A model generated the notes under the pieces. It had not been told where the DNA came from and made no database searches. It saw only the letters and a list, made by a program, of their open reading frames with translations. A DNA stretch of 64,000 nt from NCBI RefSeq assembly GCF_947502895.1, contig NZ_CANNBM010000004.1:62001-126000 (forward strand), written 5' to 3'. This document shows, one piece after another, positions 14,710 through 23,225 of this stretch (its first letter is position 1; each line of letters begins with the position of its first letter). The DNA is from an uncultured Sulfitobacter sp. (GTDB taxonomy: Bacteria; Pseudomonadota; Alphaproteobacteria; Rhodobacterales; Rhodobacteraceae). The position numbers and the translations under genes are program-made.

Positions 14710-15981
14710 ATGGGTATAACAGAACAACTGGTTAAATTCAGGACCACCGAGGTGCCTGAGGAGGCGGCCGCCATGATGCGGCTGTCACTGTTTGATTGGG
14801 CGGCCTGTGGTATCGCAGGTGCAGCCGAGGCCGAGTTCGCGCCGTTTCGCCGTGCGCAGATGGTCGAGGAAGGCCCAGCGCATATCTTTGGCGGGGATGC
14901 GGGTGGCGCGGCGGTTGCTGCTTTGGTCAATGGCACGCTCAGCCACGCGCTGGATTATGACGACACGCATTTCGCCCATATCGGGCATCCTTCGGTGGCA
15001 GTCTTGCCCGCAGTGGTCGCTGTGGCCGAGACGATGGACATTGCCCTGACTGACGCGATTGATGCAGCGACCGTAGGGGTAGAGGGATCTATTCTGACAG
15101 GCCTGTGGTTGGGCCGCGCACACTATCAGGTTGGTTATCACCAGACTGCAACAGCTGGCGCTTTTGGGGCCGCACTTGCCACGGCGCGATTGCTAGGGCT
15201 GGATAAGGGGCAAACGCGCCATGCGCTGGGGCTGTGTGCCAGCATGGCATCAGGGATCAAGGCGCAGTTTGGTACAATGGCCAAACCGCTGAACGCCGGC
15301 TTGGCCGCGCGAACAGGTGTTGAAACAGCTCTGTGGGCGCAGGCGGGCATGACAGCAGCACCAGACGGGCTGGCGGGGCCGCTTGGGTTCGGCGAGACGC
15401 ACCACGGCGAGGGAGCAGAGGTGAAACTGCCGCGCAAGGACTGGCAGATCAGCAGCATCAGCCACAAGTTTCATGCCTGTTGCCACGGGCTTCACGCAAT
15501 GCTCGAGGCCTTGGGCGATGCGGGCATCGAAGCCGAGCGGATCGAGGCTGTGAAAATCCGCACCCATCCGCGCTGGATGAGCGTGTGCAACATCGCTGAG
15601 CCCAAAACAGGGCTCGAGGTGAAATTCAGCTACCGTCATACTGCGGCAATGACATTGTCGGGTCATTCTACAGGGGCGATCAGCAGCTTCAGCGATGAAA
15701 TCGCCCGCGATAAAGACGTTTGCGCGCTCCGAGAGAAAATCGATGTTGTTGAGGATGCCAATCTGAGCGAGACACAGTCGCTAGTCACCCTAACCCTCAC
15801 ATCGGGTGAGGTGCGCCGACTGCGCCACGATCTGCTTGCGCCTGTCAGCCTTGAGGTGCGCAGTGCCAAGCTACGCACCAAGGTACTGGAACTGCTGGGA
15901 GAGCCACGGGCCACGACACTGTGGAATGCAGCGATCGGCACTGATCTGGATGCTGTGACAGCCTGTTTCCAAGGCACCTGA
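14710..15981 (+). CDS. MmgE/PrpD family protein
   Basis: A 423-aa member of the MmgE/PrpD family, which includes 2-methylcitrate dehydratase and iminodisuccinate epimerase. It shows the family landmarks GTLSHALDYDDTH and GSILTGLWLGRAHYQVGYHQTAT. The start at 14710 follows GGGGAGG. No prpC or prpB lies nearby, so methylcitrate-cycle membership is unproven and the substrate is open. A strong bidirectional hairpin terminator follows at 15994-16022. Confidence 0.85.
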   Translation: MGITEQLVKFRTTEVPEEAAAMMRLSLFDWAACGIAGAAEAEFAPFRRAQMVEEGPAHIFGGDAGGAAVAALVNGTLSHALDYDDTHFAHIGHPSVAVLPAVVAVAETMDIALTDAIDAATVGVEGSILTGLWLGRAHYQVGYHQTATAGAFGAALATARLLGLDKGQTRHALGLCASMASGIKAQFGTMAKPLNAGLAARTGVETALWAQAGMTAAPDGLAGPLGFGETHHGEGAEVKLPRKDWQISSISHKFHACCHGLHAMLEALGDAGIEAERIEAVKIRTHPRWMSVCNIAEPKTGLEVKFSYRHTAAMTLSGHSTGAISSFSDEIARDKDVCALREKIDVVEDANLSETQSLVTLTLTSGEVRRLRHDLLAPVSLEVRSAKLRTKVLELLGEPRATTLWNAAIGTDLDAVTACFQGT

Positions 15982-15993
15982 GCTGGAACGCAA

Positions 15994-16022
15994 AAAGGGC
16001 GGCCATTTCTGGACCGCCCTTT
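15994..16022. terminator. Bidirectional terminator between the prpD-like gene and amtB
   Basis: Stem AAAGGGCGG / CCGCCCTTT (15994-16002 and 16014-16022) between two convergent genes. The A/T ends give a short U-run on both strands. Confidence 0.8.
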
Positions 16023-16042
16023 GTCTGAAGGATCAAGCGGGA

Positions 16043-17224
16043 TCAGCTTGAAATATCGTAGGCCCGTTCGCCGTGTACGGCGAGGTCCAGACCGTTGACT
16101 TCGGTTTCGGCATCCACGCGCAAGGGCGTGATCGCACGGCATACGATGATCAGCACTATTGTAACAGCAGTCGTATATATTCCGACAATCGCCAGAGAGC
16201 CCAATTGCGCCGCCCATGACCCCGCGCCGAAGGCGGCGATCATGATCGTGCCAAAGATGCCGCCAACACCGTGTACCGCCATGACATCCAGTGTGTCATC
16301 GATCTTGGCTTTGTTGCGGATCAACACCACCGCTTCCTGACACAGGATGCCTGCCACACCCCCAATCAACAGCGCCTCCCATGGGCCAACATAACCGGAT
16401 GCAGGGGTAATCGAAGCTAGGCCCGCAATCGTACCTGTGACGATGCCCACCAACGATGATTTTCCGAATTTGATCCGCTCCCACAGTGCCCATGTCAGCG
16501 AGGCCGTCGCGGCCGAGATATGTGTCACTGTGATCGCCATGGCAGCGCCGCCATCAGCGGCTAGCTGCGAGCCACCGTTAAAGCCGAACCATCCCACCCA
16601 GAGCATCGCAGCGCCGATCATAACCAAACCGGGGTTGTGCGGTGGAGTTGCCTGATTCTTGCGCGCCCCGAGGAAAATCGCGAGGATGATCGCGGCGAGC
16701 CCTGCAGTCTCGTGCACAACGATCCCGCCCGCAAAGTCGCGCACGCCGACGTCTCCGAATATCCCGCCATCGGCCAGCATCCCGCCTCCCCAGACCCAAT
16801 GCACTACAGGCGCGTAGCACAACAACATCCAGAGGCCCGAAAAAAGCATGACAAATCCAAAGCCCACCCGCTCAACATAAGCGCCGACAATCAGCGCGGG
16901 TGTGATAATGGCAAATGTCATCTGGAAGGCGAAAAAGGCGATCTCTGGCAAGGTGCCTGACAGGCTGTCCGCTGTCACACCGTTCAAACCGATCTTGCCC
17001 AGACCGCCCCAAAGACCTGTGCTGCCGTCGCCGAAGGCAATGGAATAACCAAAGAGAAACCAGAGAACGCTCATCAAACAGGCAATGGCATAGCAGTGCA
17101 TGAACACACTGAGTACATTTCGGGCACGGACAAGACCGCCGTAAAACAGGGCAAGCCCCGGCAGCGTCATAAACAGCACCAGCGCTGTTGCGGTCATAAT
17201 CCATGCGGTATCGGCGGCATTCAT
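16043..17224 (-). CDS. amtB: Ammonium transporter
   Basis: A 393-aa Amt-family ammonium channel with about eleven membrane segments. The opening helix LPGLALFYGGLVRARNVLS and the later VVHETAGLAAI and GWFGFNGGS motifs are typical. The ATG at 17224 is preceded by GGGGAG; an upstream frame extension is not family-like. No glnK precedes it, although glnK-amtB pairing is the usual arrangement, and the next gene upstream is cinA. Nitrogen regulation by the NtrBC system encoded nearby is plausible, but I could not identify an NtrC site. Confidence 0.95.
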   Translation of the reverse strand: MNAADTAWIMTATALVLFMTLPGLALFYGGLVRARNVLSVFMHCYAIACLMSVLWFLFGYSIAFGDGSTGLWGGLGKIGLNGVTADSLSGTLPEIAFFAFQMTFAIITPALIVGAYVERVGFGFVMLFSGLWMLLCYAPVVHWVWGGGMLADGGIFGDVGVRDFAGGIVVHETAGLAAIILAIFLGARKNQATPPHNPGLVMIGAAMLWVGWFGFNGGSQLAADGGAAMAITVTHISAATASLTWALWERIKFGKSSLVGIVTGTIAGLASITPASGYVGPWEALLIGGVAGILCQEAVVLIRNKAKIDDTLDVMAVHGVGGIFGTIMIAAFGAGSWAAQLGSLAIVGIYTTAVTIVLIIVCRAITPLRVDAETEVNGLDLAVHGERAYDISS

Positions 17225-17362
17225 ACTAGTAGTCTCCCCAAAGTTTGAGGGCGGTATGGCGTGCCGTGAATGATGCGAAAAGTTGCAACCGCTCAAAAGG
17301 CGCTATATTTTCGGGCGTTTGTAAGAGTGCCTAATTTTTTGGCGCGAATTTGATTGGCAGGG

Positions 17363-17839
17363 TTAGTTTTCGGGCATTTCGCAAAGTGCCTTGCGCAGCA
17401 GGTGCAGAGCATGGTCCCGCGCTGCGATGCGCACGGCATCCCGGCCCAGCGGGCCAAACTCCACCGTTTCGGTGCTAATGCCCATTGGCCCCGCGATGCC
17501 AAAACAGACCCGCCCCTCGGGCTTGTGTTCGGACCCGCCGGGCCCTGCAATTCCCGTGATTGAAACGACGAGTTGAGCGGCACTTTGGGCCAAGGCACCC
17601 TGCGCCATCTGCTCTGCCACCTGCTCGGAAACTGCGCCATGGGTGCGCAGCGCGGCTTCGGTAACGCCCAGCATGTCGCGCTTGGCCGCGTTGGAATAGG
17701 TGACAAACCCGCGCTCGAACACGGCGGATGACCCTGCCAGATCGGTGAGGGCGGCTGCGACCATGCCAGCAGTACAGCTCTCTGCGGTGGCAATCATGAT
17801 GCCATGCTGTTTGGCCAGCGCCAGAATCTCAGATCGCAT
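17363..17839 (-). CDS. CinA C-terminal domain protein (NMN amidohydrolase type)
   Basis: A 158-aa stand-alone CinA C-terminal domain with the family core ATAESCTAGMVAAALTD and SITGIAGPGGS. Characterised homologues (PncC) deamidate nicotinamide mononucleotide in NAD recycling. I use the ATG at 17839, close after a GGGGGTGG; an ATG 15 bases upstream is possible. It overlaps pgpA by 11 bases and ends the ispD-ispF-pgpA-cinA run. Confidence 0.88.
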   Translation of the reverse strand: MRSEILALAKQHGIMIATAESCTAGMVAAALTDLAGSSAVFERGFVTYSNAAKRDMLGVTEAALRTHGAVSEQVAEQMAQGALAQSAAQLVVSITGIAGPGGSEHKPEGRVCFGIAGPMGISTETVEFGPLGRDAVRIAARDHALHLLRKALCEMPEN

Positions 17840-18314
17840 GGGCCACCCCCGCAAGGATCACAACGCCAATAGCCGCGAACAGGCCTGCAAACACATCATC
17901 CAGCATCACACCTAGCGGATCACCGCGGCGGTCCGCCCAGCCGATGATCCAAGGCTTCCAGATGTCGAACAGCCGAAACAGCACAAATGCCGCGATCCAG
18001 CCCGGCCACATGACGGTAATGTCGATCCCCATACGCCAGCTTGCAATTGACAGCGGCAGCAGGGCGATCCATTGCCCCACCAATTCGTCAACCACAATCT
18101 CGGAAGGGTCGTGATCATCACTGCCTTTGGTCATTGCGGAAGTGGCCCACCAGCCTTTGAAAAATGCGGCGATGATGCCGATAACCAATAACGGCAGGCC
18201 GCCTATCACGTGAAGCAGCCAAGCCCAGGGCAGTGCAACCAGCGAGCCCCAAGTGCCGGGCGCAGGTCGTAGATAACCAACCCCCATAACTGTTGCGATC
18301 ATGCGTGCGATCAT
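17829..18314 (-). CDS. pgpA: Phosphatidylglycerophosphatase A
   Basis: Dephosphorylates phosphatidylglycerol phosphate in phospholipid synthesis at the inner membrane. The 161-aa protein has the PgpA signature GTWGSL near the N-terminus, the acidic DPSEIVVDELVGQW active segment and several membrane helices. Its ATG overlaps the ispF stop by 4 bases and its 3' end overlaps cinA. Confidence 0.92.
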   Translation of the reverse strand: MIARMIATVMGVGYLRPAPGTWGSLVALPWAWLLHVIGGLPLLVIGIIAAFFKGWWATSAMTKGSDDHDPSEIVVDELVGQWIALLPLSIASWRMGIDITVMWPGWIAAFVLFRLFDIWKPWIIGWADRRGDPLGVMLDDVFAGLFAAIGVVILAGVAHAI

Positions 18315-18790
18315 GATTTCACCAAGGTGGCAGTTGCGATGCAGGCGATGCCTTCGCCGCGTCCGGTAAAGCCCAAACGCTCTGAAGTGGTGGCCTTGAC
18401 CGATACACGCGCCACGTCGATGCCGACCATTTCAGCGACGGCGGCACGCATTGCAGCGGCGTGGGGGCCTATTTTGGGAAATTCGCAAATCAGGGTGCAA
18501 TCCACGTGGGTCAAAGTAAACCCCTGATCCCGTGTCATTTGTGCGGCGTGCCTCAGAAAAATATGACTTTCCGCGCCTTTCCACTGTGGGTCAGACGGTG
18601 GGAAGTGGGTGCCGATATCCCCCGCGACCAGCGCGCCGTAGATCGCATCGGTAACGGTATGCAGCCCCACATCAGCGTCGGAGTGGCCTACCAGCCCGTG
18701 TGTATGCGGAATGCGTACGCCGCACAGCATAACGTGATCGCCTGCGCCAAATGCATGTACGTCAAATCCGTTGCCTGTACGAATGTCCAT
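18311..18790 (-). CDS. ispF: 2-C-methyl-D-erythritol 2,4-cyclodiphosphate synthase
   Basis: MEP isoprenoid pathway enzyme. The 159-aa protein has the zinc ligands Asp10 and His12 in GFDVHAF, the LVGHSDADV segment with the third ligand, and the C-terminal TTSERLGFTGRGEG motif. In many alphaproteobacteria IspD and IspF are one fused protein. Here they are separate but abut exactly: the ispD stop TAG is followed immediately by the ispF ATG. Confidence 0.96.
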   Translation of the reverse strand: MDIRTGNGFDVHAFGAGDHVMLCGVRIPHTHGLVGHSDADVGLHTVTDAIYGALVAGDIGTHFPPSDPQWKGAESHIFLRHAAQMTRDQGFTLTHVDCTLICEFPKIGPHAAAMRAAVAEMVGIDVARVSVKATTSERLGFTGRGEGIACIATATLVKS

Positions 18791-19441
18791 CTACTTCTCC
18801 AATATCCGCGCCGCGCGGGTGAAATCTGCAGGCGTGGTGATTTTTATATTATCTGCGTCGCCTTGAGTGATTGCAACGTGCATACCCGCGGCGCGTGCAA
18901 CCGCGACATCATCTGCGGCAATGCCGTTATAGGCTTCGTGCGCGGCAAGTATCGCATCGCGGTGAAACCCTTGGGGTGTCTGCGCTGCAAACAGGCCCTC
19001 GCGGTCCTGTGTGCCTGTCACCATTCCTGTATTCCCTGTCCAAAGAGCGTCGGTCACGGCAAGGCCGGGGGCGGCGGCGCTGTGCTGTGCCAGCGCGTCA
19101 ATCACATCCGAGATCAACGTTGCACTGACACAAGCGCGCGCTGCGTCATGTATCAGCACAGCATCGCAGTCGGGCAGGGCGCGCAGGCCCTCAAGCACAG
19201 ACAGGTTACGCTCGCTTCCGCCCGTGGTGACAACAATTCCTCGCGACTGGAAAGCAGGCGCTTCTGGCATATCGTCCGGATGCAGAACCAGCGTGATACC
19301 GTCTATCAGCGGGTGGTCTTCAAAAGCTGTGACAGTATGGTCGATCACGCGTTTGCCGCACAGCGGTTGCCACTGCTTGGGGCGTTGCCCACCCGCGCGT
19401 GTGCCACGTCCGGCAGCTACAATCAGAGCGAAGACACGCAT
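18791..19441 (-). CDS. ispD: 2-C-methyl-D-erythritol 4-phosphate cytidylyltransferase
   Basis: Attaches CMP to methylerythritol phosphate in the MEP pathway. The 216-aa protein begins MRVFALIVAAGRGTRAGG, the nucleotide-binding loop of the family, and contains the VLIHDAARA motif. The start at 19441 is chosen because the frame upstream carries no family sequence. It is immediately followed by ispF with no spacer and is divergent from dusB across 209 bases. Confidence 0.94.
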   Translation of the reverse strand: MRVFALIVAAGRGTRAGGQRPKQWQPLCGKRVIDHTVTAFEDHPLIDGITLVLHPDDMPEAPAFQSRGIVVTTGGSERNLSVLEGLRALPDCDAVLIHDAARACVSATLISDVIDALAQHSAAAPGLAVTDALWTGNTGMVTGTQDREGLFAAQTPQGFHRDAILAAHEAYNGIAADDVAVARAAGMHVAITQGDADNIKITTPADFTRAARILEK

Positions 19442-19528
19442 CAGGTCCACTTTCGTATGTTCATTGCCCCGTCTTAGGAAATCCCTGCGCGCAGCGCAAT
19501 GTGGCGGCACGGCACCGCCATCAGATCA

Positions 19529-19643
19529 GGTGCTTAATTTTTAAGCATTTGGGCAGGGTGATTATAGGTCATTGGACCGTCATTCATTGTGTAGCACCTT
19601 GCATTGACGTAACTTAGCAACGTTCGCCCAAGGATTAAGCACC
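19529..19643. promoter_or_regulatory. TTAAGCACC repeats in the ispD/dusB-ntrBC control region
   Basis: Three copies of a TTAAGCA core lie in the divergent region. GGTGCTTAAT is at 19529-19538 and its exact complement ATTAAGCACC is at 19634-19643, just before the dusB start. A further TTAAGCA at 19541-19547 forms a perfect 7-base palindrome with the first copy (3-base centre). This could be an operator pair for a looping regulator. The protein is unknown. Confidence 0.5.
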
Positions 19644-19650
19644 ACTTGTT

Positions 19651-20628
19651 ATGACCTTCCCGCTCGATTTGACCCCTCCTGTTTTTCTGGCCCCGATGGC
19701 CGGCATTACCGATTTGCCCACGCGCAGTCTGGTGTCGCGCTTTGGCGCAGGGCTGGTCGTGTCCGAGATGATCGCGTCAGGTGAATGGCTGACCCACCGC
19801 CCTGGCACCCGTGAAAAGGCCGAACTGGGCTTGGGCATTGATGGTACATCCGTCCAGATTGCAGGTCGCGAAGCTGAACCTATGGCAGAGGCTGCGCGGA
19901 TGATCGCAGGGCAGGGCGCGCGGATTATCGATATCAATATGGGATGTCCTGCCAAAAAGGTTACGCAGGGTGCATCAGGTTCTGCATTGATGAAAACACC
20001 CGACCATGCGCTGCGCTTGATCGAGGCGGTGGTGAATGCGGTTGATGTGCCTGTCACGCTAAAAACACGTCTCGGTTGGGACGACGATATGTTGAACGCG
20101 CCTGATATCGCGCGGCGTGCAGAAGCGGCGGGCATTACCTTGATCACAATCCATGGGCGCACACGCTGCCAATTCTACAAAGGCGCGGCAGATTGGGCGG
20201 CGATCCGCGGCGTTGTTGATGTGGTCGATATTCCCGTTATCGCCAATGGCGACATCACAGATACAGACAGTGCGCGTCAGGCGCTGGCGCAGTCCGGCGC
20301 GCAAGGGGTGATGATCGGGCGTGGCATGCAGGGGCGGCCTTGGCTGCTGGCGCAGATTGCCCATGATATCTACGGCACCCCTGCACCCGTCGTGCCGCAG
20401 GGGCAAGATTTTGTAGATATGGTGCTGGGGCACTATGATGATTTGCTTCGCTTTTACGGTACCAAGCTGGGCCTGCGCGTGGCACGCAAACATCTGGGTT
20501 GGTACATGGATCACGCGCAGACACCTGCACAGGCACGCCGTGATGTTCTGACCGCCGGAAGTGTTGAAGAAACGACAATCCTGCTTCCAGCAGCACTGGA
20601 CCCCGCGCTGTGGGGGGCCGCGGCATGA
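19651..20628 (+). CDS. dusB: tRNA-dihydrouridine synthase (NifR3)
   Basis: FMN-dependent enzyme that reduces uridines in tRNA. The 325-aa protein shows the TIM-barrel opening FLAPMAGITDLPTR, the catalytic Cys in NMGCPAKKV and the HGRTRCQFYKG motif. In Rhodobacter the same gene, nifR3, is the promoter-proximal gene of the ntrBC operon, and that arrangement is kept here: its stop overlaps the ntrB start as ATGA. A tRNA modification gene heading a nitrogen regulon is a long-noted oddity of this group. Confidence 0.95.
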   Translation: MTFPLDLTPPVFLAPMAGITDLPTRSLVSRFGAGLVVSEMIASGEWLTHRPGTREKAELGLGIDGTSVQIAGREAEPMAEAARMIAGQGARIIDINMGCPAKKVTQGASGSALMKTPDHALRLIEAVVNAVDVPVTLKTRLGWDDDMLNAPDIARRAEAAGITLITIHGRTRCQFYKGAADWAAIRGVVDVVDIPVIANGDITDTDSARQALAQSGAQGVMIGRGMQGRPWLLAQIAHDIYGTPAPVVPQGQDFVDMVLGHYDDLLRFYGTKLGLRVARKHLGWYMDHAQTPAQARRDVLTAGSVEETTILLPAALDPALWGAAA

Positions 20629-21755
20629 CGCGCCCCGCATCACCGCTTGGCACGTCAGAGCGTGCGCTTTGGGCCTCATTGCCGGTTCCTGCCGTTCTGG
20701 TAGGGCCTGATGATTTGATCGTTGATATTAATGCAGCTGCCGAAGGGTTCTTGAACGCGTCGGCCAAGGCTGTATGTGGCATGCCCGTTTGGGACGTTAT
20801 TGCGGTAGATGCACCGTTGGAGGCAGCTTTTGCCCGTGCGCGGGCGTCGCAAACCACGCTTTTTGTGAATGATGTCGATGTCGGCAGCGGCCAACGCGCC
20901 CCGCTGCAATCCCAATTGCAAGTGGCGCCAATGTCAGAGGCAGAAGGAGTAATGATTCTGATGATCTCGCCACGCGAACTGGCGGGGCGCATGACACAGA
21001 ACCAGTCGGTGAAATCCAGCGCAAAGTCCGCAATCGGTATGGCCGAGATGCTGGCCCATGAGATTAAAAATCCTCTGGCAGGTATCACAGGGGCCGCCCA
21101 ACTGCTGAGTATGAATTTGCCCAAGGATGATCTGGAACTGACTGACCTAATTGTCGCCGAAAGCCGCCGCATTGTGAAGCTTTTGGAACAGGTAGAGCAG
21201 TTCGGAAACCTGACAGTGCCCGAGCGTGCAGCTGTTAATCTGCACGATGTTCTGGACCGCGCGCGCCGCTCGGCGCTGCTGGGGTTCGGAGCGCATATGC
21301 GTATTATTGAAGACTATGATCCCTCCTTGCCATTGGCATGGGGGGACAAGGACCAGTTGCTGCAAGTTGTCCTGAATTTGGTCAAGAATGCCTCCGAGGC
21401 GGCGGGTGACGCGGGCGGCACAATCCGTCTGCACAGCTATTATGAACACTCCTTCCGTTTGCGCCGTGCTGATGGTGATGGCGTGCTGCTGCCTTTGCAG
21501 ATCGAAGTTATTGATGACGGGCCGGGTCTGCCGGAAAACATCGCAGGTGATGTCTTTGATCCTTTTGTGTCAGGGCGCGAAAACGGCACGGGGCTTGGCC
21601 TCGCACTCGTCAGCAAGATAGTGTCCGAGCATGACGGCTGGATTTCTGTATCCTCGACACCCGGTCATACGGTGTTTCGCATTTCGCTGCCGCGCGCTGA
21701 TGCCGCCGAAGAACGCAACAAAAACGCTGCGATATTGCCGCAACAGGAGAGTTAA
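20625..21755 (+). CDS. ntrB: Nitrogen-regulation sensor kinase NtrB
   Basis: Two-component histidine kinase/phosphatase that controls NtrC according to nitrogen status through PII. The 376-aa cytoplasmic protein has an N-terminal PAS-like domain (about residues 15-115), the phosphoacceptor His145 in the H-box AHEIKNPLAG, and the ATPase N and G boxes (NLVKNASEAA, DDGPGLP, GTGLGLALV). The start at 20625 overlaps the dusB stop as ATGA. It is followed by ntrC after 3 bases. Confidence 0.95.
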   Translation: MTRPASPLGTSERALWASLPVPAVLVGPDDLIVDINAAAEGFLNASAKAVCGMPVWDVIAVDAPLEAAFARARASQTTLFVNDVDVGSGQRAPLQSQLQVAPMSEAEGVMILMISPRELAGRMTQNQSVKSSAKSAIGMAEMLAHEIKNPLAGITGAAQLLSMNLPKDDLELTDLIVAESRRIVKLLEQVEQFGNLTVPERAAVNLHDVLDRARRSALLGFGAHMRIIEDYDPSLPLAWGDKDQLLQVVLNLVKNASEAAGDAGGTIRLHSYYEHSFRLRRADGDGVLLPLQIEVIDDGPGLPENIAGDVFDPFVSGRENGTGLGLALVSKIVSEHDGWISVSSTPGHTVFRISLPRADAAEERNKNAAILPQQES

Positions 21756-21758
21756 TCC

Positions 21759-23126
21759 ATGGATGGTACAGTTCTGGTGGCGGATGATGACCGCACCATT
21801 CGCACGGTTCTGACACAGGCCCTGACGCGGGCTGGGTGCAAGGTGCATGCAACCTCTAGCCTGACCACGCTGATGCGGTGGGTGGCCGAGGGCAAGGGTG
21901 ATGTGGTTATTACGGATGTGGCAATGCCTGATGGCAACGGTCTGGAGATGTTGCCTAAAATTGCTGCCGACCGTCCCGATTTGCCCGTGATCGTGATCTC
22001 GGCCCAGAATACGATCATGACCGCTATCAAAGCGGCCGAGGCGCAGGCTTATGACTATCTGCCCAAACCGTTTGACCTGCCTGACCTGATGAAACGCACG
22101 GCGCGCGCGCTGGAACGGGTTGGGACACCGCGCCGCGCAGAAAATCCGACCACCGTAAGCGATGAAGACGATTTGCCGATGGTTGGTAAAACGGCTGTTA
22201 TGCAATCGCTCTACCGTGTGATTGCACGGGTAATGAATGCGGATTTGCCTGTTCTTATCTGGGGGGAGAGCGGTACGGGAAAATCCCTGATTGCACGGGC
22301 CATCCATGATCTGTCCGACCGCCGCAGTCTGCCTTTTGTCACCGTTACCGAAGCAGAGCTGAGCGACATTGAAGGACCCGCGCGGGTAATGGCGCGGGTG
22401 CGGGGCGGTACGCTGTTGATTGACGAGATCGGTGATATCTCGGCCGAAGTACAGGCCCGCATTGCGCGCATGATGGACACAGAGACCGAAAACCAGCCCC
22501 GTTTCATCGCGACGTCACAGACCGATCTGGGGCAGGATACCAGCGATACCACCATGCGGCGCGATCTCTATTACCGTTTGTCCGGTGCAACGCTGCATGT
22601 GCCCGCTCTTCGCGACAGGGTCGAAGACATCCCACTGCTTGCCACCCATTTTCTGGAGCGTGCAGATGCAGGTGCAGGTGCGCCTCATGCGTTGTCAGAA
22701 GCGGCCGTGAAGGTTTTTGCAAACTACACTTGGCCGGGAAACGTACGCCAGCTTGAACACGCCATGCGTCAGTTGGCGTTGACCAGCCGCGCGGTTGAAA
22801 TCACAGCAGCCGATGCCAGCCAGATTGTAGGCGGTCAGGCCGGCCCCGAGCCCACGCGGGCCACCGGAAACGGTGAAAAGTTGGGAGCCAGCGTCGAGCG
22901 CCATATCCGCCGGTACTTTGAGCTGCATGGAAATATGTTGCCACCGCCGGGATTATACCAGCGTATCCTGCGCGAGGTAGAGGCTCCATTAATCGAAGTT
23001 GCCCTTGCTGCAACTTCTGGAAATCAGGCGAAATGTGCGGAACTTTTGGGGATTAACCGAAATACGCTAAGAAAGAAGATCACAGACCTCGAAATAGAGG
23101 TTACACGCGGTCGAAAAATGATGTAA
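21759..23126 (+). CDS. ntrC: Nitrogen response regulator NtrC lacking the GAFTGA loop
   Basis: A 455-aa response regulator with receiver domain (phosphoacceptor Asp53 in ITDVAMPDG), AAA+ domain with Walker A WGESGTGKS at 168-176 and Walker B TLLIDEIGD, and a C-terminal Fis-type helix-turn-helix (NQAKCAELLGINRNTLRKKI). The stretch that should carry GAFTGA is deleted: residues 193-217 run from LPFVTVTEAELSDIEG directly to VRGGTLLIDE. This matches Rhodobacter capsulatus NtrC, which activates sigma70-type rather than sigma54 promoters. The same mode is therefore expected here. Confidence 0.95.
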   Translation: MDGTVLVADDDRTIRTVLTQALTRAGCKVHATSSLTTLMRWVAEGKGDVVITDVAMPDGNGLEMLPKIAADRPDLPVIVISAQNTIMTAIKAAEAQAYDYLPKPFDLPDLMKRTARALERVGTPRRAENPTTVSDEDDLPMVGKTAVMQSLYRVIARVMNADLPVLIWGESGTGKSLIARAIHDLSDRRSLPFVTVTEAELSDIEGPARVMARVRGGTLLIDEIGDISAEVQARIARMMDTETENQPRFIATSQTDLGQDTSDTTMRRDLYYRLSGATLHVPALRDRVEDIPLLATHFLERADAGAGAPHALSEAAVKVFANYTWPGNVRQLEHAMRQLALTSRAVEITAADASQIVGGQAGPEPTRATGNGEKLGASVERHIRRYFELHGNMLPPPGLYQRILREVEAPLIEVALAATSGNQAKCAELLGINRNTLRKKITDLEIEVTRGRKMM

Positions 23127-23225
23127 AACTGTCACATAAGCGTGGCCATCAAGGGACATCCTTGGTCAGGACCACATAATATGGCGGTACGGTGCGTTTG
23201 CACCACATCAGGTGAGGGTCCCTGC

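Noticed and set aside
17225..17362. Sigma54 (-24/-12) promoter upstream of amtB
   Set aside because: A GGCAC lies on the minus strand but no GC doublet stands at the required spacing, and the local NtrC lacks the sigma54-contact loop.
23142..23225. Longer N-terminus of NtrY
   Set aside because: The frame is open from a GTG at 23142, but the added 28 residues are not like NtrY starts, whereas GTG 23226 follows GAGGG and gives a basic N-terminus before the first helix.
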